64,000 nt of DNA, taken from the NCBI RefSeq assembly GCF_900101745.1, contig NZ_FNAD01000007.1, forward strand, positions 62,001 through 126,000, given 5' to 3'. This DNA comes from Glycomyces harbinensis (GTDB lineage Bacteria; Actinomycetota; Actinomycetes; Mycobacteriales; Micromonosporaceae). The translations under genes and the position numbers were made by a program. Shown here one piece after another: positions 27,043 to 36,334 of the stretch (positions within the stretch are counted from its first letter, which is position 1; each line of letters starts with the position of its first letter). The notes beneath the pieces were generated by a model that saw only the letters and a program-made list of their open reading frames with translations, made no database searches and was not told where the DNA came from.

Positions 27043-27061
27043 GGCGAATCGGCGATTCGCC
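27043..27061. promoter_or_regulatory. perfect 9-1-9 palindrome upstream of HAF-repeat gene
   Basis: GGCGAATCGGCGATTCGCC is a perfect 9-bp inverted repeat around one base, 40 bases before the minus-strand ATG at 27002. It is a candidate repressor site; no adjacent regulator gene is obvious. Confidence 0.45.
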
Positions 27062-27209
27062 CCCAGCGTCACTCTGTCCGAAAGCAGCGGTTTTCTCCAG
27101 GCGGAGCACCGGCGGGACACCGGCAGATCGGGACCGCGCCGAGCACGCGGGACCCCTCCCGGCCGACCGCGCCTATAACAGCGGGAGAGCACTCACCCTG
27201 GAGGTCGCC

Positions 27210-27821
27210 GTGCCCCGCAACGCCCCCGCCGCCCTGGCCGCCGCATTCCTCGCCCTCGGCCTGACCGCCTGCACCGGAGGCGGATCCGCGGACGACGGCC
27301 CCGACGAGGCGCCCGGCACCGCTGACGAGCGGGCCGCCGAACTCGTCGAATGGGCGGAAGCGTTCTGCGCCGCACCCGAGGCCATTCCCACACTCCTGTA
27401 CGTCCCCTTCACGGCGGCGGCGCACAACACGCCGACCACTGACGAGGACCGCCAGCCGCTCATCGATGCCCTCGCTGACGCGGACCAGGCGCTGGCGGAC
27501 GCTATGGCGGCGGCCGACACCGTGCCGCCCGGCCCCGCTCCCGAAGCCGAAGCGGCGCTGGCCCAGTACCGGGCGGATCTGGAGGAGACCCGGGGCACAC
27601 TTGCCGAGTACGCCGAGATCGCCCCCGTCTACGCGAGCGCGGACCTGGAGGGCCTGTACATGCTCGCCGGAATGGACGTCATGAACCTGCCGTACTCGCT
27701 GATGATGGCCGAGACGTACCTGACCGAGCCCGACCTCGCCGAGGCCGCCGCGAACGCGCCCGCCTGCGGCGGCGGCCCCGGCGCCGAGGAACCGTCGGGC
27801 TCCGCTTCAGACTCCACCTGA
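27210..27821 (+). CDS. Hypothetical lipoprotein
   Basis: A 203-aa protein. The GTG start has GGAGG 5 bases upstream and a TATAAC -10 box at 27174. The signal peptide ends in the lipobox LTAC and is followed by a flexible Gly/Asp-rich linker. The rest is mostly alpha-helical (ERAAELVEWAEAFCAAPEAI; AQYRADLEETRGTLAEYAEI) with a second Cys in ACGGGPG, suggesting a disulfide-tied helical bundle. No family recognised. Confidence 0.78.
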   Translation: MPRNAPAALAAAFLALGLTACTGGGSADDGPDEAPGTADERAAELVEWAEAFCAAPEAIPTLLYVPFTAAAHNTPTTDEDRQPLIDALADADQALADAMAAADTVPPGPAPEAEAALAQYRADLEETRGTLAEYAEIAPVYASADLEGLYMLAGMDVMNLPYSLMMAETYLTEPDLAEAAANAPACGGGPGAEEPSGSASDST

Positions 27822-27901
27822 CCTTGGGGCGACGCGAGTCGGAACCCGAAGCGCTGAACGCGATCGGGCGGTGGACTGCCGATGACCGAGGGGCCGCACC
27901 T

Positions 27902-30427
27902 TCAATCCGATGGTGCTTCGCGGGGCAGCTCATCGATGAGCGCGCGGATGCATTCGGCATCGGAGTGTTGGAGTTCCTCGAGGATGGTCAGTGCTTGACG
28001 CCAAGCCTCGAGTGCGGCGCCATGGGCTCCGAGGGAAGCATGGAGGTCTCCCAGGTGGGAGAGCGTGTCGGCTTCGTTGTATCGGTCGCCTAGGGCCTGG
28101 TGGAGTTCGCGGGCTCGCTGATAGTGGAAGAGCGCTTGGTCCCGGTCGCCACGCCGATGGTGGATGTAGCCGAGGCTGTCGGTGGCGGCGGCCTCTCCGT
28201 TGCGGTAGTCGAGTTCGAGACAGAGTTCGAGCGCTCGTTCGCAGTACTCGAGCGCCTCGTCGAGCTCGCCGAGCAGGGCGTGGTACCAGCCGATCGCGTT
28301 GAGTGCCTGCGCTTCACCCCTGTGGTTACCCGCGGCCCGATACAAGGGCAGGGCTTCTCGGGAGTGGCCGAGCGCATCGTTGAACTGCCCTTGCACGTTC
28401 GCGAGGTGCCCCAGGCTGTGGCGCGTAGATGCCTGCCCTACGAGATCACCTGCTCTGGCTGACAGTTCAAGAGCGCGCATCAGATGCGAACGACTCTCTG
28501 GAAGGTGTCCGAGACGGGTATGGGTCCGGGCGAGTGTCCGGTACGAGTATGCCTGCGCCGCTGGCTCACCGAGCCGCTCGGCCGCAGCCAGGCCGCCGCG
28601 TTGGACGGCGATCTCATCCAGCCAATGGCCCTGCGATACCAGGAATGGCGACAGGGTCCGGGCTGTATGCCAGATATAGACGTCGCAGTCTTCGGGGGCC
28701 TGGGCTGCGACGGCCGCCATCGCGGGATGCTCGGTTTCGAACCAGGTCATTGCGGCTTCGTGATCAGGAAGGGCTTCTGGATCGACGCTCGGAGCGGGTG
28801 CGCCGAGTGGAATCGCTCCTTCGGTGATCCCCGGATCCACCAGGAAGGCGGCGGTCTGCGCAGTGTGGACGTAATGGGCGAGCATGCGCTGCTTGGCTTC
28901 TCTGCGCTCGGTCTCGGCGTCGAGACGTGCGGTCAGCGCTGCGGCGTGGTCGCGCAGGAGATCGTGGAAGGTGTACCGTCCCGGTCGGTGCTCGGACACC
29001 AGGTTCGCCTGCACCAGGTCGGCCATCAGCGACCGAACCAGGTCGGCCGGCTCGGCGAGGAGGCTCGCGGCAACCTTCAGCGTCCAGTCGGGGCCGGGGT
29101 GGAGCCCAAGGAACCGGTAGGCGCGGCGGGCATCAGGAGACAGGTGTCGGTATGAGTGGTCCAGGACCGCGCTCACGGCAGTGGTGGGGTCGGTCGGGCC
29201 GACGGCGAGTGCGTCCAACCGACGGCCGTGGAGGGAATCGGCGTATTCGCGGATCGAGACGCCCGTCGCGTGGGCGTGGGTCAGGTAGTTGGCCGCCGCG
29301 ATCTGCAACGCCAGCGGCAGGTGTCCGCAGGCGTCCGCGAGGGCGTCGAGGTCCTCGTCCGAGGTCGACTTGACGACCAGGGCGCCCAGCAGTTTGCGCA
29401 GCAGCGACGCCGCTTCGCGGGCGGAGAGCACGTCGAGCCGCACATGCGCGACGGGGCCGTGGGTGACCCCGAGGCCCTGGAGGCGGTTGCGGCTGGTGAC
29501 GACCGCCAGGCATCCGGGATCGCCGGGCAGGAGCGGGCGCACCTGCGGTTCGGCGTGCGCGTTGTCGAGCACGATCAGGAGCCGCCGTCCCGCCAGGGCC
29601 TCCTGGTAGAAGGCGGCGAGCGCGTCGGTGTCGGCAGGCATCTGCCTCGCGTCGATGCCAAACTGCTGCAACAGTTTCCTGAGCGCCGTGTCGACGGTCA
29701 GGGGCGGTGCCTCGGCGTACCCGTTCAAGTTGATGTAGAGGGAGCCGTCGGTGAAGGTGGCGCGCACCGGCTGCGTCCGCGCCCAGTGGACCGCCAGCGC
29801 GGTCTTTCCGGCCCCGCCCATGCCGGTGAGCGCGGATATGACCACGGCGGTGCCGCGCGCGTGCTGGGTCAGGAGCCGGTCGAGTCGCCGGTGCTCGTCG
29901 CCGCGGCCGGTGAAGGTCCGGTTCCCGGCGGGCAGGGCGCGGGCGGGCCAGTCGGCGGCCGGCTCGGCGGCGAGCCGGAGCGAGGCGCCGGTGAGCCGCC
30001 GCCGGACTTCGTCGAGTCGCACGCGCCGACGCAGGTCCAGGCCGAGCGCCGGATGGCTCAAGACCATGTCGAACCGGTCGGGCTCCTCGCCGGTCGGCGG
30101 TGGCGGTAGGTGCTCGCCTCGGAGCCAGTTGTAGACCGTCGAGGTGCTGACCGACTCGGTGTCCTCGGCGATCTCGCGCACCGACCGGCCGGAGTCGACG
30201 ATGCGGGCCCGCAGCCACGCCCCGAGCTTCGCGGGGGTGTCCAGGTGCGCGAACTCGCCGGCTTCGACCGGCGTCGGGCGTCCCGCGGCGGACAGCCACC
30301 CGCGCACGGTCTCGGTGCTGACGGCCAGCTCTCCCGCGACGTCGCCGGCGGTGAGCCGGTGCCGTTCCATGTGGGCGGCGAGCCATGCCGCGAGCCGTGC
30401 GGCGGTGTCCGCGTCGCCGGGATTCAT
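27902..30427 (-). CDS. Tandem-HTH NB-ARC/TPR regulator
   Basis: An 841-aa protein. Two related N-terminal HTH units (residues about 12-45 and 68-105, each ending VRGWLSAAGR or VYNWLRGEHLP) precede an NB-ARC ATPase with Walker A GMGGAGKT (202-209), Walker B LLIVLDNA and the GLPLA-like CGHLPLALQ. A winged-helix region follows, then C-terminal TPRs (about 600-830). This resembles AfsR-like regulators lacking the SARP domain, so ATP- and ligand-gated transcription control is likely. GAGG lies 4 bases before the ATG. A close paralogue is at 42002-44521. Confidence 0.85.
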   Translation of the reverse strand: MNPGDADTAARLAAWLAAHMERHRLTAGDVAGELAVSTETVRGWLSAAGRPTPVEAGEFAHLDTPAKLGAWLRARIVDSGRSVREIAEDTESVSTSTVYNWLRGEHLPPPPTGEEPDRFDMVLSHPALGLDLRRRVRLDEVRRRLTGASLRLAAEPAADWPARALPAGNRTFTGRGDEHRRLDRLLTQHARGTAVVISALTGMGGAGKTALAVHWARTQPVRATFTDGSLYINLNGYAEAPPLTVDTALRKLLQQFGIDARQMPADTDALAAFYQEALAGRRLLIVLDNAHAEPQVRPLLPGDPGCLAVVTSRNRLQGLGVTHGPVAHVRLDVLSAREAASLLRKLLGALVVKSTSDEDLDALADACGHLPLALQIAAANYLTHAHATGVSIREYADSLHGRRLDALAVGPTDPTTAVSAVLDHSYRHLSPDARRAYRFLGLHPGPDWTLKVAASLLAEPADLVRSLMADLVQANLVSEHRPGRYTFHDLLRDHAAALTARLDAETERREAKQRMLAHYVHTAQTAAFLVDPGITEGAIPLGAPAPSVDPEALPDHEAAMTWFETEHPAMAAVAAQAPEDCDVYIWHTARTLSPFLVSQGHWLDEIAVQRGGLAAAERLGEPAAQAYSYRTLARTHTRLGHLPESRSHLMRALELSARAGDLVGQASTRHSLGHLANVQGQFNDALGHSREALPLYRAAGNHRGEAQALNAIGWYHALLGELDEALEYCERALELCLELDYRNGEAAATDSLGYIHHRRGDRDQALFHYQRARELHQALGDRYNEADTLSHLGDLHASLGAHGAALEAWRQALTILEELQHSDAECIRALIDELPREAPSD

Positions 30428-30562
30428 ACGACCTCGATTCCGGTCCACATTGGCCTACGTCGGCGATTTCGGCGGCGTGCTCCCTCGGGAGGCGCGAGCC
30501 CGTTCCGCCATGACGTCGAACGCGGGCCCGTCGGGCCCCGCTCGCGCACGGTCCCGCGCATG

Positions 30563-31849
30563 TCATTCCCTCTCTTCAATGATCGTTGCTCGACCGGCGG
30601 ACGCCGCGGCGAGGTCCGCCGCCGGGTCCGACGGCGCGGGTCCGTCGGGGGCGCGGCCGATGCGTGCGTGGAGGCCGACCGCGACCGCGGCGACCGAGCC
30701 GATCGCGCCGCTGGCGGCGATCGCGGTCGCGGGCGTGAGGACCTCGGCGAGCAGCCCGGCGGCGGCCATGCCGAGCCCCTGGGCGGTCTGGAGGCCCGCG
30801 GCCGCGAAGCCGATCGCTCTGGCGCGCATGCCGTCCGGGACGCGTTCGGTGAACGCGACCTGTGCCAGGACCATGTACGACCCGAACAGCCCCGAGATCG
30901 TCCACAGTGCCACGGTGACCGGCAGGCTCGGGCTCGCGAGGGTCGCCACCAGCGGGACTCCGGTGGCGGCGGCGAGGGGAACGGTGAGGCGGCGGCGCGG
31001 GGTCGGGCCGAGCCGGGCGAGGAGGATCATGCCGACCGCCGAGCCGGCGACGTCGGCGGCCATGAGCCATCCGACGGCGGCCTGCCCGGCGCCGATCTGC
31101 GCGGCGTACGGCGCGGCGAGCGCTTCGGGGACGACGAAGCAGCCGAACAGCCAGGTGAGGGACGCCAGCCCGAGCAGGCGCCGGTCGGCGGTGACGTAGC
31201 GGATGCCGGCGAGCGCGAAGCCGCCGCGGGTGGCGGACCGTCCCGTCGTCCCGGCGTCCGGCAGGTGCGGGCGCAAACCGAGGCGCAGGAGCAGCGCCGA
31301 CAGCGCGAAGGTCACGGTGTTGACGGCCAGGGCCAGGTGGGGGTTGCCGGTGGCGGCGACGAGTGCGCCGCCGAGTGTGAAGCCGAGGATCTGCGCGATG
31401 CCGTCGGATGAGGACATGACGCCTTGGCCGACAGGGAAGAGCGGTCCGGGCAGGACCCGCGGGGTGGTGGCGGTGCGGGCGGCCGAGAACAGCGGTTGCG
31501 GGCAGGTGACGATCAGGACCAGGACCGCCAGGACCGGCAGCGGGATCGCGGGGATGATCATGAGCGCGCTGACCGCCGCCCGGAAGAGCTCGGTGGCGGC
31601 CATGACGGTGCGGCGCGAGTACCGGTCGGCGAGTCCGGCCAGGAGCGGCGCGGTGATGAGGGGCGGCAGCAGGGTCATCGCGTAGACCAGGGCGGTGATC
31701 GCGGCCGAGTCGGTGCGGTCGAACACCAGCAGCGCCAGTGCGACGCGGGCGAACTGGTCGCCGATGCGGGACTGGACCTGGGCGAGCCACAGGACGCGGA
31801 ACTCGCCGATGGCGAGCACGTCACGGAATCTCGCCGTCCGCTCGGTCAT
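30563..31849 (-). CDS. MFS transporter (multidrug-efflux-like)
   Basis: A 428-aa protein with about 12 hydrophobic helices and the MFS loop GLADRYSRRTVMAATELFRA between helices 2 and 3. It begins MTERTARFRDVLAIGEFRVLWLAQVQSRIGDQ, typical of the MFS_3/enterobactin-exporter group. GGGAGG lies just before the ATG at 31849; another ATG with GGAGGG at 31894 is an alternative. It is upstream of and in line with the NB-ARC regulator gene. Its promoter region holds one copy of the TTCCAACG direct repeat. Confidence 0.85.
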   Translation of the reverse strand: MTERTARFRDVLAIGEFRVLWLAQVQSRIGDQFARVALALLVFDRTDSAAITALVYAMTLLPPLITAPLLAGLADRYSRRTVMAATELFRAAVSALMIIPAIPLPVLAVLVLIVTCPQPLFSAARTATTPRVLPGPLFPVGQGVMSSSDGIAQILGFTLGGALVAATGNPHLALAVNTVTFALSALLLRLGLRPHLPDAGTTGRSATRGGFALAGIRYVTADRRLLGLASLTWLFGCFVVPEALAAPYAAQIGAGQAAVGWLMAADVAGSAVGMILLARLGPTPRRRLTVPLAAATGVPLVATLASPSLPVTVALWTISGLFGSYMVLAQVAFTERVPDGMRARAIGFAAAGLQTAQGLGMAAAGLLAEVLTPATAIAASGAIGSVAAVAVGLHARIGRAPDGPAPSDPAADLAAASAGRATIIEERE

Positions 31850-31926
31850 GGGCCTCCCTCGGTCCGCCGCGAATGGATGCGCGACGTCCGCCATTGCACC
31901 CTCCGAATCCTGGAGAGGGAAGGGCT

Positions 31927-31944
31927 CGTTGCAATCCGTTGGAC
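31927..31944 (-). promoter_or_regulatory. TTCCAACG direct-repeat site A
   Basis: On the minus strand GTCCAACGG ATTGCAACG: two tandem 9-bp units, upstream of the MFS gene and oriented with it. See the five-site comparison in the findings. Confidence 0.5.
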
Positions 31945-32013
31945 AGGAGGCGTTGAGGCGGGCATGCCTCACTTGCCGTGGAGGCGCCCCGATGCCATCG
32001 GGGCGACCCGTCC

Positions 32014-32808
32014 CTAGATCGGGATGGTGGCGCCCACGGAGCACAATGCCGCGCGCAGCACGTCTCTGGTGTCGTCGGTGAGCGACTGGATGAAGCGGCC
32101 CTCGGTGATCGCGAGCCGGAGTCCGTCGTACAGCTCGAGTTCACCGGTCACCGGAACGGATCTGGTGATCCGGGCGTCGACGACCTGCTCGTACCGGACC
32201 AGCCAGTTGCGGCCCACGATCTCGTGCGGCGCAGTGGTCTGCACCAGCGCGGCCAATCGCCGCCGACCGTGCTCGAACCCGCCCGGGTCGGCGATGAACA
32301 CCAGCCCGATGTCGAGGATGACCAGGTCGTAGTCGATGCCGTTGACCTTGACGTTGGACATCGCGTCCAGGATCACCGCGTCCTCGGCCCAGGTCCGCGC
32401 CGCCTCGGCGGCGGCCGCGTCGGGCATCGGGCCGGTGTTGCGCAAGTCGCCCAACAGGTCCTGGAGCAGCTTGCCGTCGTCCTTGCCGAGCGAGGTGGAC
32501 GTCCAGCGTTCGGCGATCTCCAGCTGCTCCCCGCCGGCCAGGTCGATCGCGACCTTGAACGGGGTGCCCGCTTTGAGGATGCGGGCGTGGGTGAAGTCGG
32601 TGAAGCCGACGAACCGGTTGCGCCGGAGCAGTTCCCGTACCGGCGTCGCCTCCAGCACCTGACGCAGCCGCTTCGGGTCTGAATGGGAGTGGTCCGCCAG
32701 CAGCAGCAGGCCGGCCTCGTAGACCACCACGTCGTTTCGGACGCCGTTCACCTTGACATCGGTGAACCCGCCGAGCACCTGCCCGAGTTCCGGCTCATCT
32801 TGCGACAC
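32014..32808 (-). CDS. Uncharacterised protein with internal duplication
   Basis: A 264-aa soluble protein with no signal peptide. Two halves share a pattern: DVKVNGVRNDVVVYEAGLLLLAD ... RNRFVGF..FTHARI in the first and NVKVNGIDYDLVILDIGLVFIAD ... RNWLVRYEQVVDARI in the second, each followed by a strand-rich stretch. The arrangement suggests two copies of a small alpha/beta or PH-like domain. The GTG at 32808 is the best start in the divergent promoter region, but it lacks a clear ribosome site. No family recognised. Confidence 0.7.
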   Translation of the reverse strand: MSQDEPELGQVLGGFTDVKVNGVRNDVVVYEAGLLLLADHSHSDPKRLRQVLEATPVRELLRRNRFVGFTDFTHARILKAGTPFKVAIDLAGGEQLEIAERWTSTSLGKDDGKLLQDLLGDLRNTGPMPDAAAAEAARTWAEDAVILDAMSNVKVNGIDYDLVILDIGLVFIADPGGFEHGRRRLAALVQTTAPHEIVGRNWLVRYEQVVDARITRSVPVTGELELYDGLRLAITEGRFIQSLTDDTRDVLRAALCSVGATIPI

Positions 32809-32903
32809 AAGGCGAACGTACCACTCGTCAACCGCGGAGAAATGCCCCCGTATCGTATTTTGGATCGGTGCGCACCTAAAGGCCGCGGATTCGGAGGAAA
32901 CGC

Positions 32904-33890
32904 ATGGCAGGGTTTTTCGGGCGAAAGAACCATGAACCGACCAATATTCCGACATACGATCCGACCTTGGGCGATCCGGCTGCCGCCAGATTGATGTCCG
33001 ATATGGAGCGACGCGACTGGCGGGCGGTCCACAACTTCCTGAGCGTCATCCAGGACCCCGACCATCTCCAGTACTACCTCAACTTCTGCACCAAGCAGAA
33101 CGGCGTGCAGGCCTGGATCGACGACTGGATCGAGGCGGAGCCGCATTCGTTTCTGCCGTTCCTGGTCGGCGGCGCGCACGCGGTCAAATGGGCCTGGCTC
33201 GGCCGCGGCATCGCACTGGCCAAGGACACGCTTCCCGCCCAGTTCAAGATCTTCGAGCGCCGGCTTCGCAGAGCGCACGCGCTGCTGACCGAGGCGATCG
33301 CCCGCAACCCCGACGACCCCACGGCCTGGGCGGCACTGATCCCCTGTGGCATGGGCATGAGCCTGGGCCTCGAAGAGGCCACGCGCAGATTCCAAGAGGC
33401 CGCGGCCCGCCACCGCTGGCATCTCGTCGCCCACCAGCACCTGCACAACCAGTTCCTAAGGAAATGGGGCGGCTCGCACGAGTTGGCCCTCAGCTTCGCC
33501 GAGGACGCCGCCGCCAACGCCCCCGCGTCCAGCGGCCTGGCCACCCTGGTGGTCACCTCGCATCTGGAGCAATGGGTCGACCTCGGGTCAGGAGTGGGCC
33601 ACGCAGGCCACGAGCACCTGAACAGTCCCGCGACGCTCGCCGGCCTGCACGCCGCCGCCGACAGATCGGTGCGCCACCCCCACTATCGGCGCCGACTCGG
33701 CTGGCAGCACGACCACAACATTTTCGCATTGGCGTTCTGGGTGACCGACCAGTGGAACGCGTCCGGGGAGATGTTCGACCAGCTCGGCGACCAGGTCACC
33801 GAGACGCCCTGGAACTACTACGCAGGAGAGCCCGTCAAGCGGTTCGCCTGGGCCCGGGACGAGGTGAGCCGGAACCGAACCGGGTCTTAG
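32904..33890 (+). CDS. Uncharacterised helical protein, possibly DUF4034-like
   Basis: A 328-aa cytoplasmic protein. CGGAGGAAA gives a clear ribosome site before the ATG. The sequence is all-helical with TPR-like hairpins ([46 protein letters not shown]) and an unusually Trp- and His-rich C-terminal half ([20 protein letters not shown]). It resembles actinobacterial DUF4034-type proteins, but this is a weak recollection. Its 3' end overlaps the convergent F420-reductase-like gene by 56 bases. It is divergent from the duplicated-domain protein. Confidence 0.7.
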   Translation: MAGFFGRKNHEPTNIPTYDPTLGDPAAARLMSDMERRDWRAVHNFLSVIQDPDHLQYYLNFCTKQNGVQAWIDDWIEAEPHSFLPFLVGGAHAVKWAWLGRGIALAKDTLPAQFKIFERRLRRAHALLTEAIARNPDDPTAWAALIPCGMGMSLGLEEATRRFQEAAARHRWHLVAHQHLHNQFLRKWGGSHELALSFAEDAAANAPASSGLATLVVTSHLEQWVDLGSGVGHAGHEHLNSPATLAGLHAAADRSVRHPHYRRRLGWQHDHNIFALAFWVTDQWNASGEMFDQLGDQVTETPWNYYAGEPVKRFAWARDEVSRNRTGS

Positions 33891-34578
33891 CCTGCGGCGA
33901 CCGATGCGCCTTTCCGGAATCGAACACCGGGGCGGTGGTGCCGGCCGCCTCGCCGAGCAGTCCGCGAAGCCGTTCGGCCACGACGTTGGCGCCGAACACC
34001 GGGGTGCCCGGTTCCATGCGGGCGCCCGCGGCGAGAGGCCCTGCGGGGACGGGGTCGAAACCGAGGGCGTCGACCAATACCGCGGCCGCCGCGACGTCGG
34101 TCTCGTCGCCGGCGATCGCGATCGCCTTGCGGCCCACCGCACCGGCGGGCCGAGCCTCGGCTTCGAGGTCGTGGTAGCCCATATGGTTGAAGGCCTTCAC
34201 CACGTGCTTCGCGCCCAGGAACGCCTGCACGGCCTCGCTGGAGGTCGTGCCCGGGTCGAGGACGCGCTCGCGGGCGCCGTCGACCTCCCACCAGTGGTTC
34301 ATGGCGTCGACGACCAGCGCGTCGCGCAGCCCCTCCGCGGGGATCGTCCGGAACTTGCCCAGGGGCAGCGCGAGGATCACGATGTCGGCCTCGCCGGCCG
34401 CCTCGGCCGGGGCCACCGCGACGGCCCCGGGCGTGAGGACCTCGACGGTGAGCGCGATCTTCGCCGGGTCCCCCGAGCCCGCGATGAGGACGCGGTACCC
34501 GGCCGCGACCGCCAGGCGGGCGAGGACGGTGCCGACCTTGCCGGCGCCGAGGATGCCGACCGTCTGCGGGCGGGTCAT
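33835..34578 (-). CDS. NADPH-dependent F420 reductase-like protein
   Basis: A 247-aa Rossmann protein starting [32 protein letters not shown], with the family motifs [23 protein letters not shown] and [14 protein letters not shown]. Homologues transfer electrons between NADPH and F420 or act as related oxidoreductases. The ATG overlaps the stop of the LLM gene (ATGA), so the two are co-translated. The last 30 residues ([14 protein letters not shown]...) extend past the usual end of the family and run antisense to the neighbouring gene, suggesting a lost stop codon. Confidence 0.82.
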   Translation of the reverse strand: MTRPQTVGILGAGKVGTVLARLAVAAGYRVLIAGSGDPAKIALTVEVLTPGAVAVAPAEAAGEADIVILALPLGKFRTIPAEGLRDALVVDAMNHWWEVDGARERVLDPGTTSSEAVQAFLGAKHVVKAFNHMGYHDLEAEARPAGAVGRKAIAIAGDETDVAAAAVLVDALGFDPVPAGPLAAGARMEPGTPVFGANVVAERLRGLLGEAAGTTAPVFDSGKAHRSPQAKTRFGSGSPRPGPRRTA

Positions 34579-35627
34579 CGTGCGCCGCCGTCCTTGTCGG
34601 CGAGCATGTCGCGGACCATCGGGATGACCTCGGTGCCGTAGAGCTCGACGGCCCGGAGGCGGGCGCTCGCGGACATGGCGCCGCCAGCGGAGTAGATCAT
34701 GTCGAAGCGGCCGACGTCGAGGGCGCGGACGGCGGCGGCGATCTTCCGGGCCACCGTCTCGGGCGATCCGATGTAGAGCGAGCCGTGCGCCACCTCGCCG
34801 TCGAACTCCTCGCGGCGCAGCGGCTGCCAGCCGCGGAGCGCGCCGATGCGGTCGCGCACGACCTTGTAGCCCGGGTAGAACAGCTCCTTGGCCTCCTCGT
34901 CGGTGTCGGCGACGAGGCCGGGGGAGTGGAGGCCGACCGGGTACGCGGTGGTGCCGAGCTGGTCGGTGGCGCGCCGGTAGAGGTCGACGTAGGGTGCGAA
35001 ACGCTCGGCCGGGCCGCCGATGACGGCGAGCATGAGCCGGAACCCGTACTTGGCGGTGCGCACGACCGACTGCGGGCTGCCGCCGACGCCGACCCAGGTG
35101 GGCAGGCGCCCGGATTCGGTCTTGGGGAAGACGTCCTGGTCGATCAGCGTCGGGGTGTGGGTGCCCTTCCAGGTCACGGGCTTCTCGTCGAGGAGCTTGT
35201 GGAAGAGGTCGATCTTCTCCTCGAAGAGGGCGTCGTAGTCGGCCATGTCGTAGCCGAACAGCGGGAACGACTCGGTGAAGGAGCCGCGGCCGAGGATGAT
35301 CTCGGCGCGCCCGTTCGAGAGCGCGTCGACGGTCGCGAAGCGCTGGAACACCCGGACCGGGTCGTCGGAGCTGAGCACGGTCACACCGGAGGAGAGCCGG
35401 ATGCGGGAGGTCCGCGTCGCGATGCCCGCCAGGACGGTCTCGGGGGAGGAGATGGCGAATTCGGGGCGGTGGTGCTCGCCGAGGGCGACCACGTCGATGC
35501 CGATCTCGTCGGCGAGGACCGCCTCGTCGACGGTGGCGCGGATGGCCTCGGCGAACGAGGTGATCTCGCCTTTGTCGTCCCGGGGCAGGTCGCCGAAGCT
35601 GTCGATGCCGAACTCGATGCCGTTCAC
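34575..35627 (-). CDS. LLM class flavin- or F420-dependent oxidoreductase
   Basis: A 350-aa luciferase-like monooxygenase: [68 protein letters not shown]. The GTG start has GAGGAGAG 6-7 bases upstream. A TTGATG-N17-TACGAT promoter with the shared 18-bp operator lies at 35682-35713. Between promoter and gene a 17-codon leader frame (35677-35624, [17 protein letters not shown]) ends in a GTGA overlap with this gene. Together with the next gene it probably detoxifies a reactive compound. Confidence 0.87.
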   Translation of the reverse strand: MNGIEFGIDSFGDLPRDDKGEITSFAEAIRATVDEAVLADEIGIDVVALGEHHRPEFAISSPETVLAGIATRTSRIRLSSGVTVLSSDDPVRVFQRFATVDALSNGRAEIILGRGSFTESFPLFGYDMADYDALFEEKIDLFHKLLDEKPVTWKGTHTPTLIDQDVFPKTESGRLPTWVGVGGSPQSVVRTAKYGFRLMLAVIGGPAERFAPYVDLYRRATDQLGTTAYPVGLHSPGLVADTDEEAKELFYPGYKVVRDRIGALRGWQPLRREEFDGEVAHGSLYIGSPETVARKIAAAVRALDVGRFDMIYSAGGAMSASARLRAVELYGTEVIPMVRDMLADKDGGAR

Positions 35628-35681
35628 GGTGCGCTCTCCTCGATCGCCCGGCGCGGGGGCCGGGAGCTGATGGACATGTCG

Positions 35682-35710
35682 ATCGTAGGCCAAGATAGAT
35701 GATGCATCAA
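35682..35710 (-). promoter_or_regulatory. promoter of LLM/F420-reductase operon
   Basis: On the minus strand TTGATG (35710-35705), a 17-base spacer, and TACGAT (35687-35682). The -35 box lies within the shared 18-bp operator. Transcription would start about at the ATG of the 17-codon leader frame. Confidence 0.55.
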
Positions 35711-35713
35711 CTA
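35696..35713. promoter_or_regulatory. 18-bp operator copy 1 (LLM operon)
   Basis: TAGATGATGCATCAACTA, palindromic at 16 of 18 positions. Copies 2 and 3 are at 36295-36312 and 37668-37685. It covers the -35 region, consistent with repression by the MarR protein encoded at 37704. Confidence 0.7.
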
Positions 35714-35752
35714 TATGGGCCGCGGCTGCGACGAGCGCCACCGCTCGCCCGC

Positions 35753-36220
35753 TCAGTCCGGCTGCACCGGGTGCCTGCTCATGATCGAGACCCGGTTGAA
35801 CGCGTTGATGGCGATCGCCGCCCAGACGACCGCGGCGATCTGGTCCTCGGTCAGCGCCTCGCGCGCGGCCTCGTACGCCGCGTCCTGCGCGCTCGCGTTC
35901 GCGGGCTCGGTGGTCGCCTCGGCCAGCGCGAGCGCGGCCCGCTCGGCGGGGGAGAACAGCCCGGTGTCGCGCCAGGCCGCCAGGACTCCCAGCCGGCGCG
36001 TCGACTCGCCCGCCTTCAGCGCCGCCTTCGTGTGCAGGTCGAGGCAGTAGGCGCAGCGGTTCATCTGCGAGACGCGCAGGTTGACCAGCTCGACGAGGAT
36101 CCGGTCGAGCCCGGCCGCGGCCGCGGCGTCGCGCACCGCGCGGGAGGTCTCCCGCATCGCCGCGAACACCTCGGGCGTCTGCCGGTCGATGAAGATCCTC
36201 GCGGGTCCGTCGCTGCTCAC
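35753..36220 (-). CDS. Carboxymuconolactone decarboxylase / AhpD-like family protein
   Basis: A 155-aa all-helical protein with the AhpD core SQMNRCAYCLDLHTKAALKAGES: a redox CxxC and the following His, as in alkylhydroperoxidase AhpD. The GTG start has GGAGG 5 bases upstream. It would act as a peroxidase partner or thiol reductase. It is divergent from the pirin fusion gene and shares operator copy 2 with it, so both are probably induced together. Confidence 0.88.
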   Translation of the reverse strand: MSSDGPARIFIDRQTPEVFAAMRETSRAVRDAAAAAGLDRILVELVNLRVSQMNRCAYCLDLHTKAALKAGESTRRLGVLAAWRDTGLFSPAERAALALAEATTEPANASAQDAAYEAAREALTEDQIAAVVWAAIAINAFNRVSIMSRHPVQPD

Positions 36221-36294
36221 GTCTGCCTCCTTCGCATCGCCGTCGGCGGAACCGGTCGGCGTCCATGGTCGTCGGGGTTATGCTTGTGCGAATA

Positions 36295-36312
36295 TAGATG
36301 ATGTGACAACTA
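36295..36312. promoter_or_regulatory. 18-bp operator copy 2 (AhpD-like / pirin divergent promoter)
   Basis: TAGATGATGTGACAACTA, identical to copy 1 at 15 of 18 positions, in the divergent region between the AhpD-like and pirin-GNAT genes. Confidence 0.7.
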
Positions 36313-36334
36313 GTTCGGATTGCAGGTGGTCCAG

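Noticed and set aside
31850..31894. Alternative start for the MFS gene (ATG at 31894 with GGAGGG).
   Set aside because: Equally good ribosome site, but the N-terminal MTERTARFRDVL start fits the family better; kept only as an alternative.
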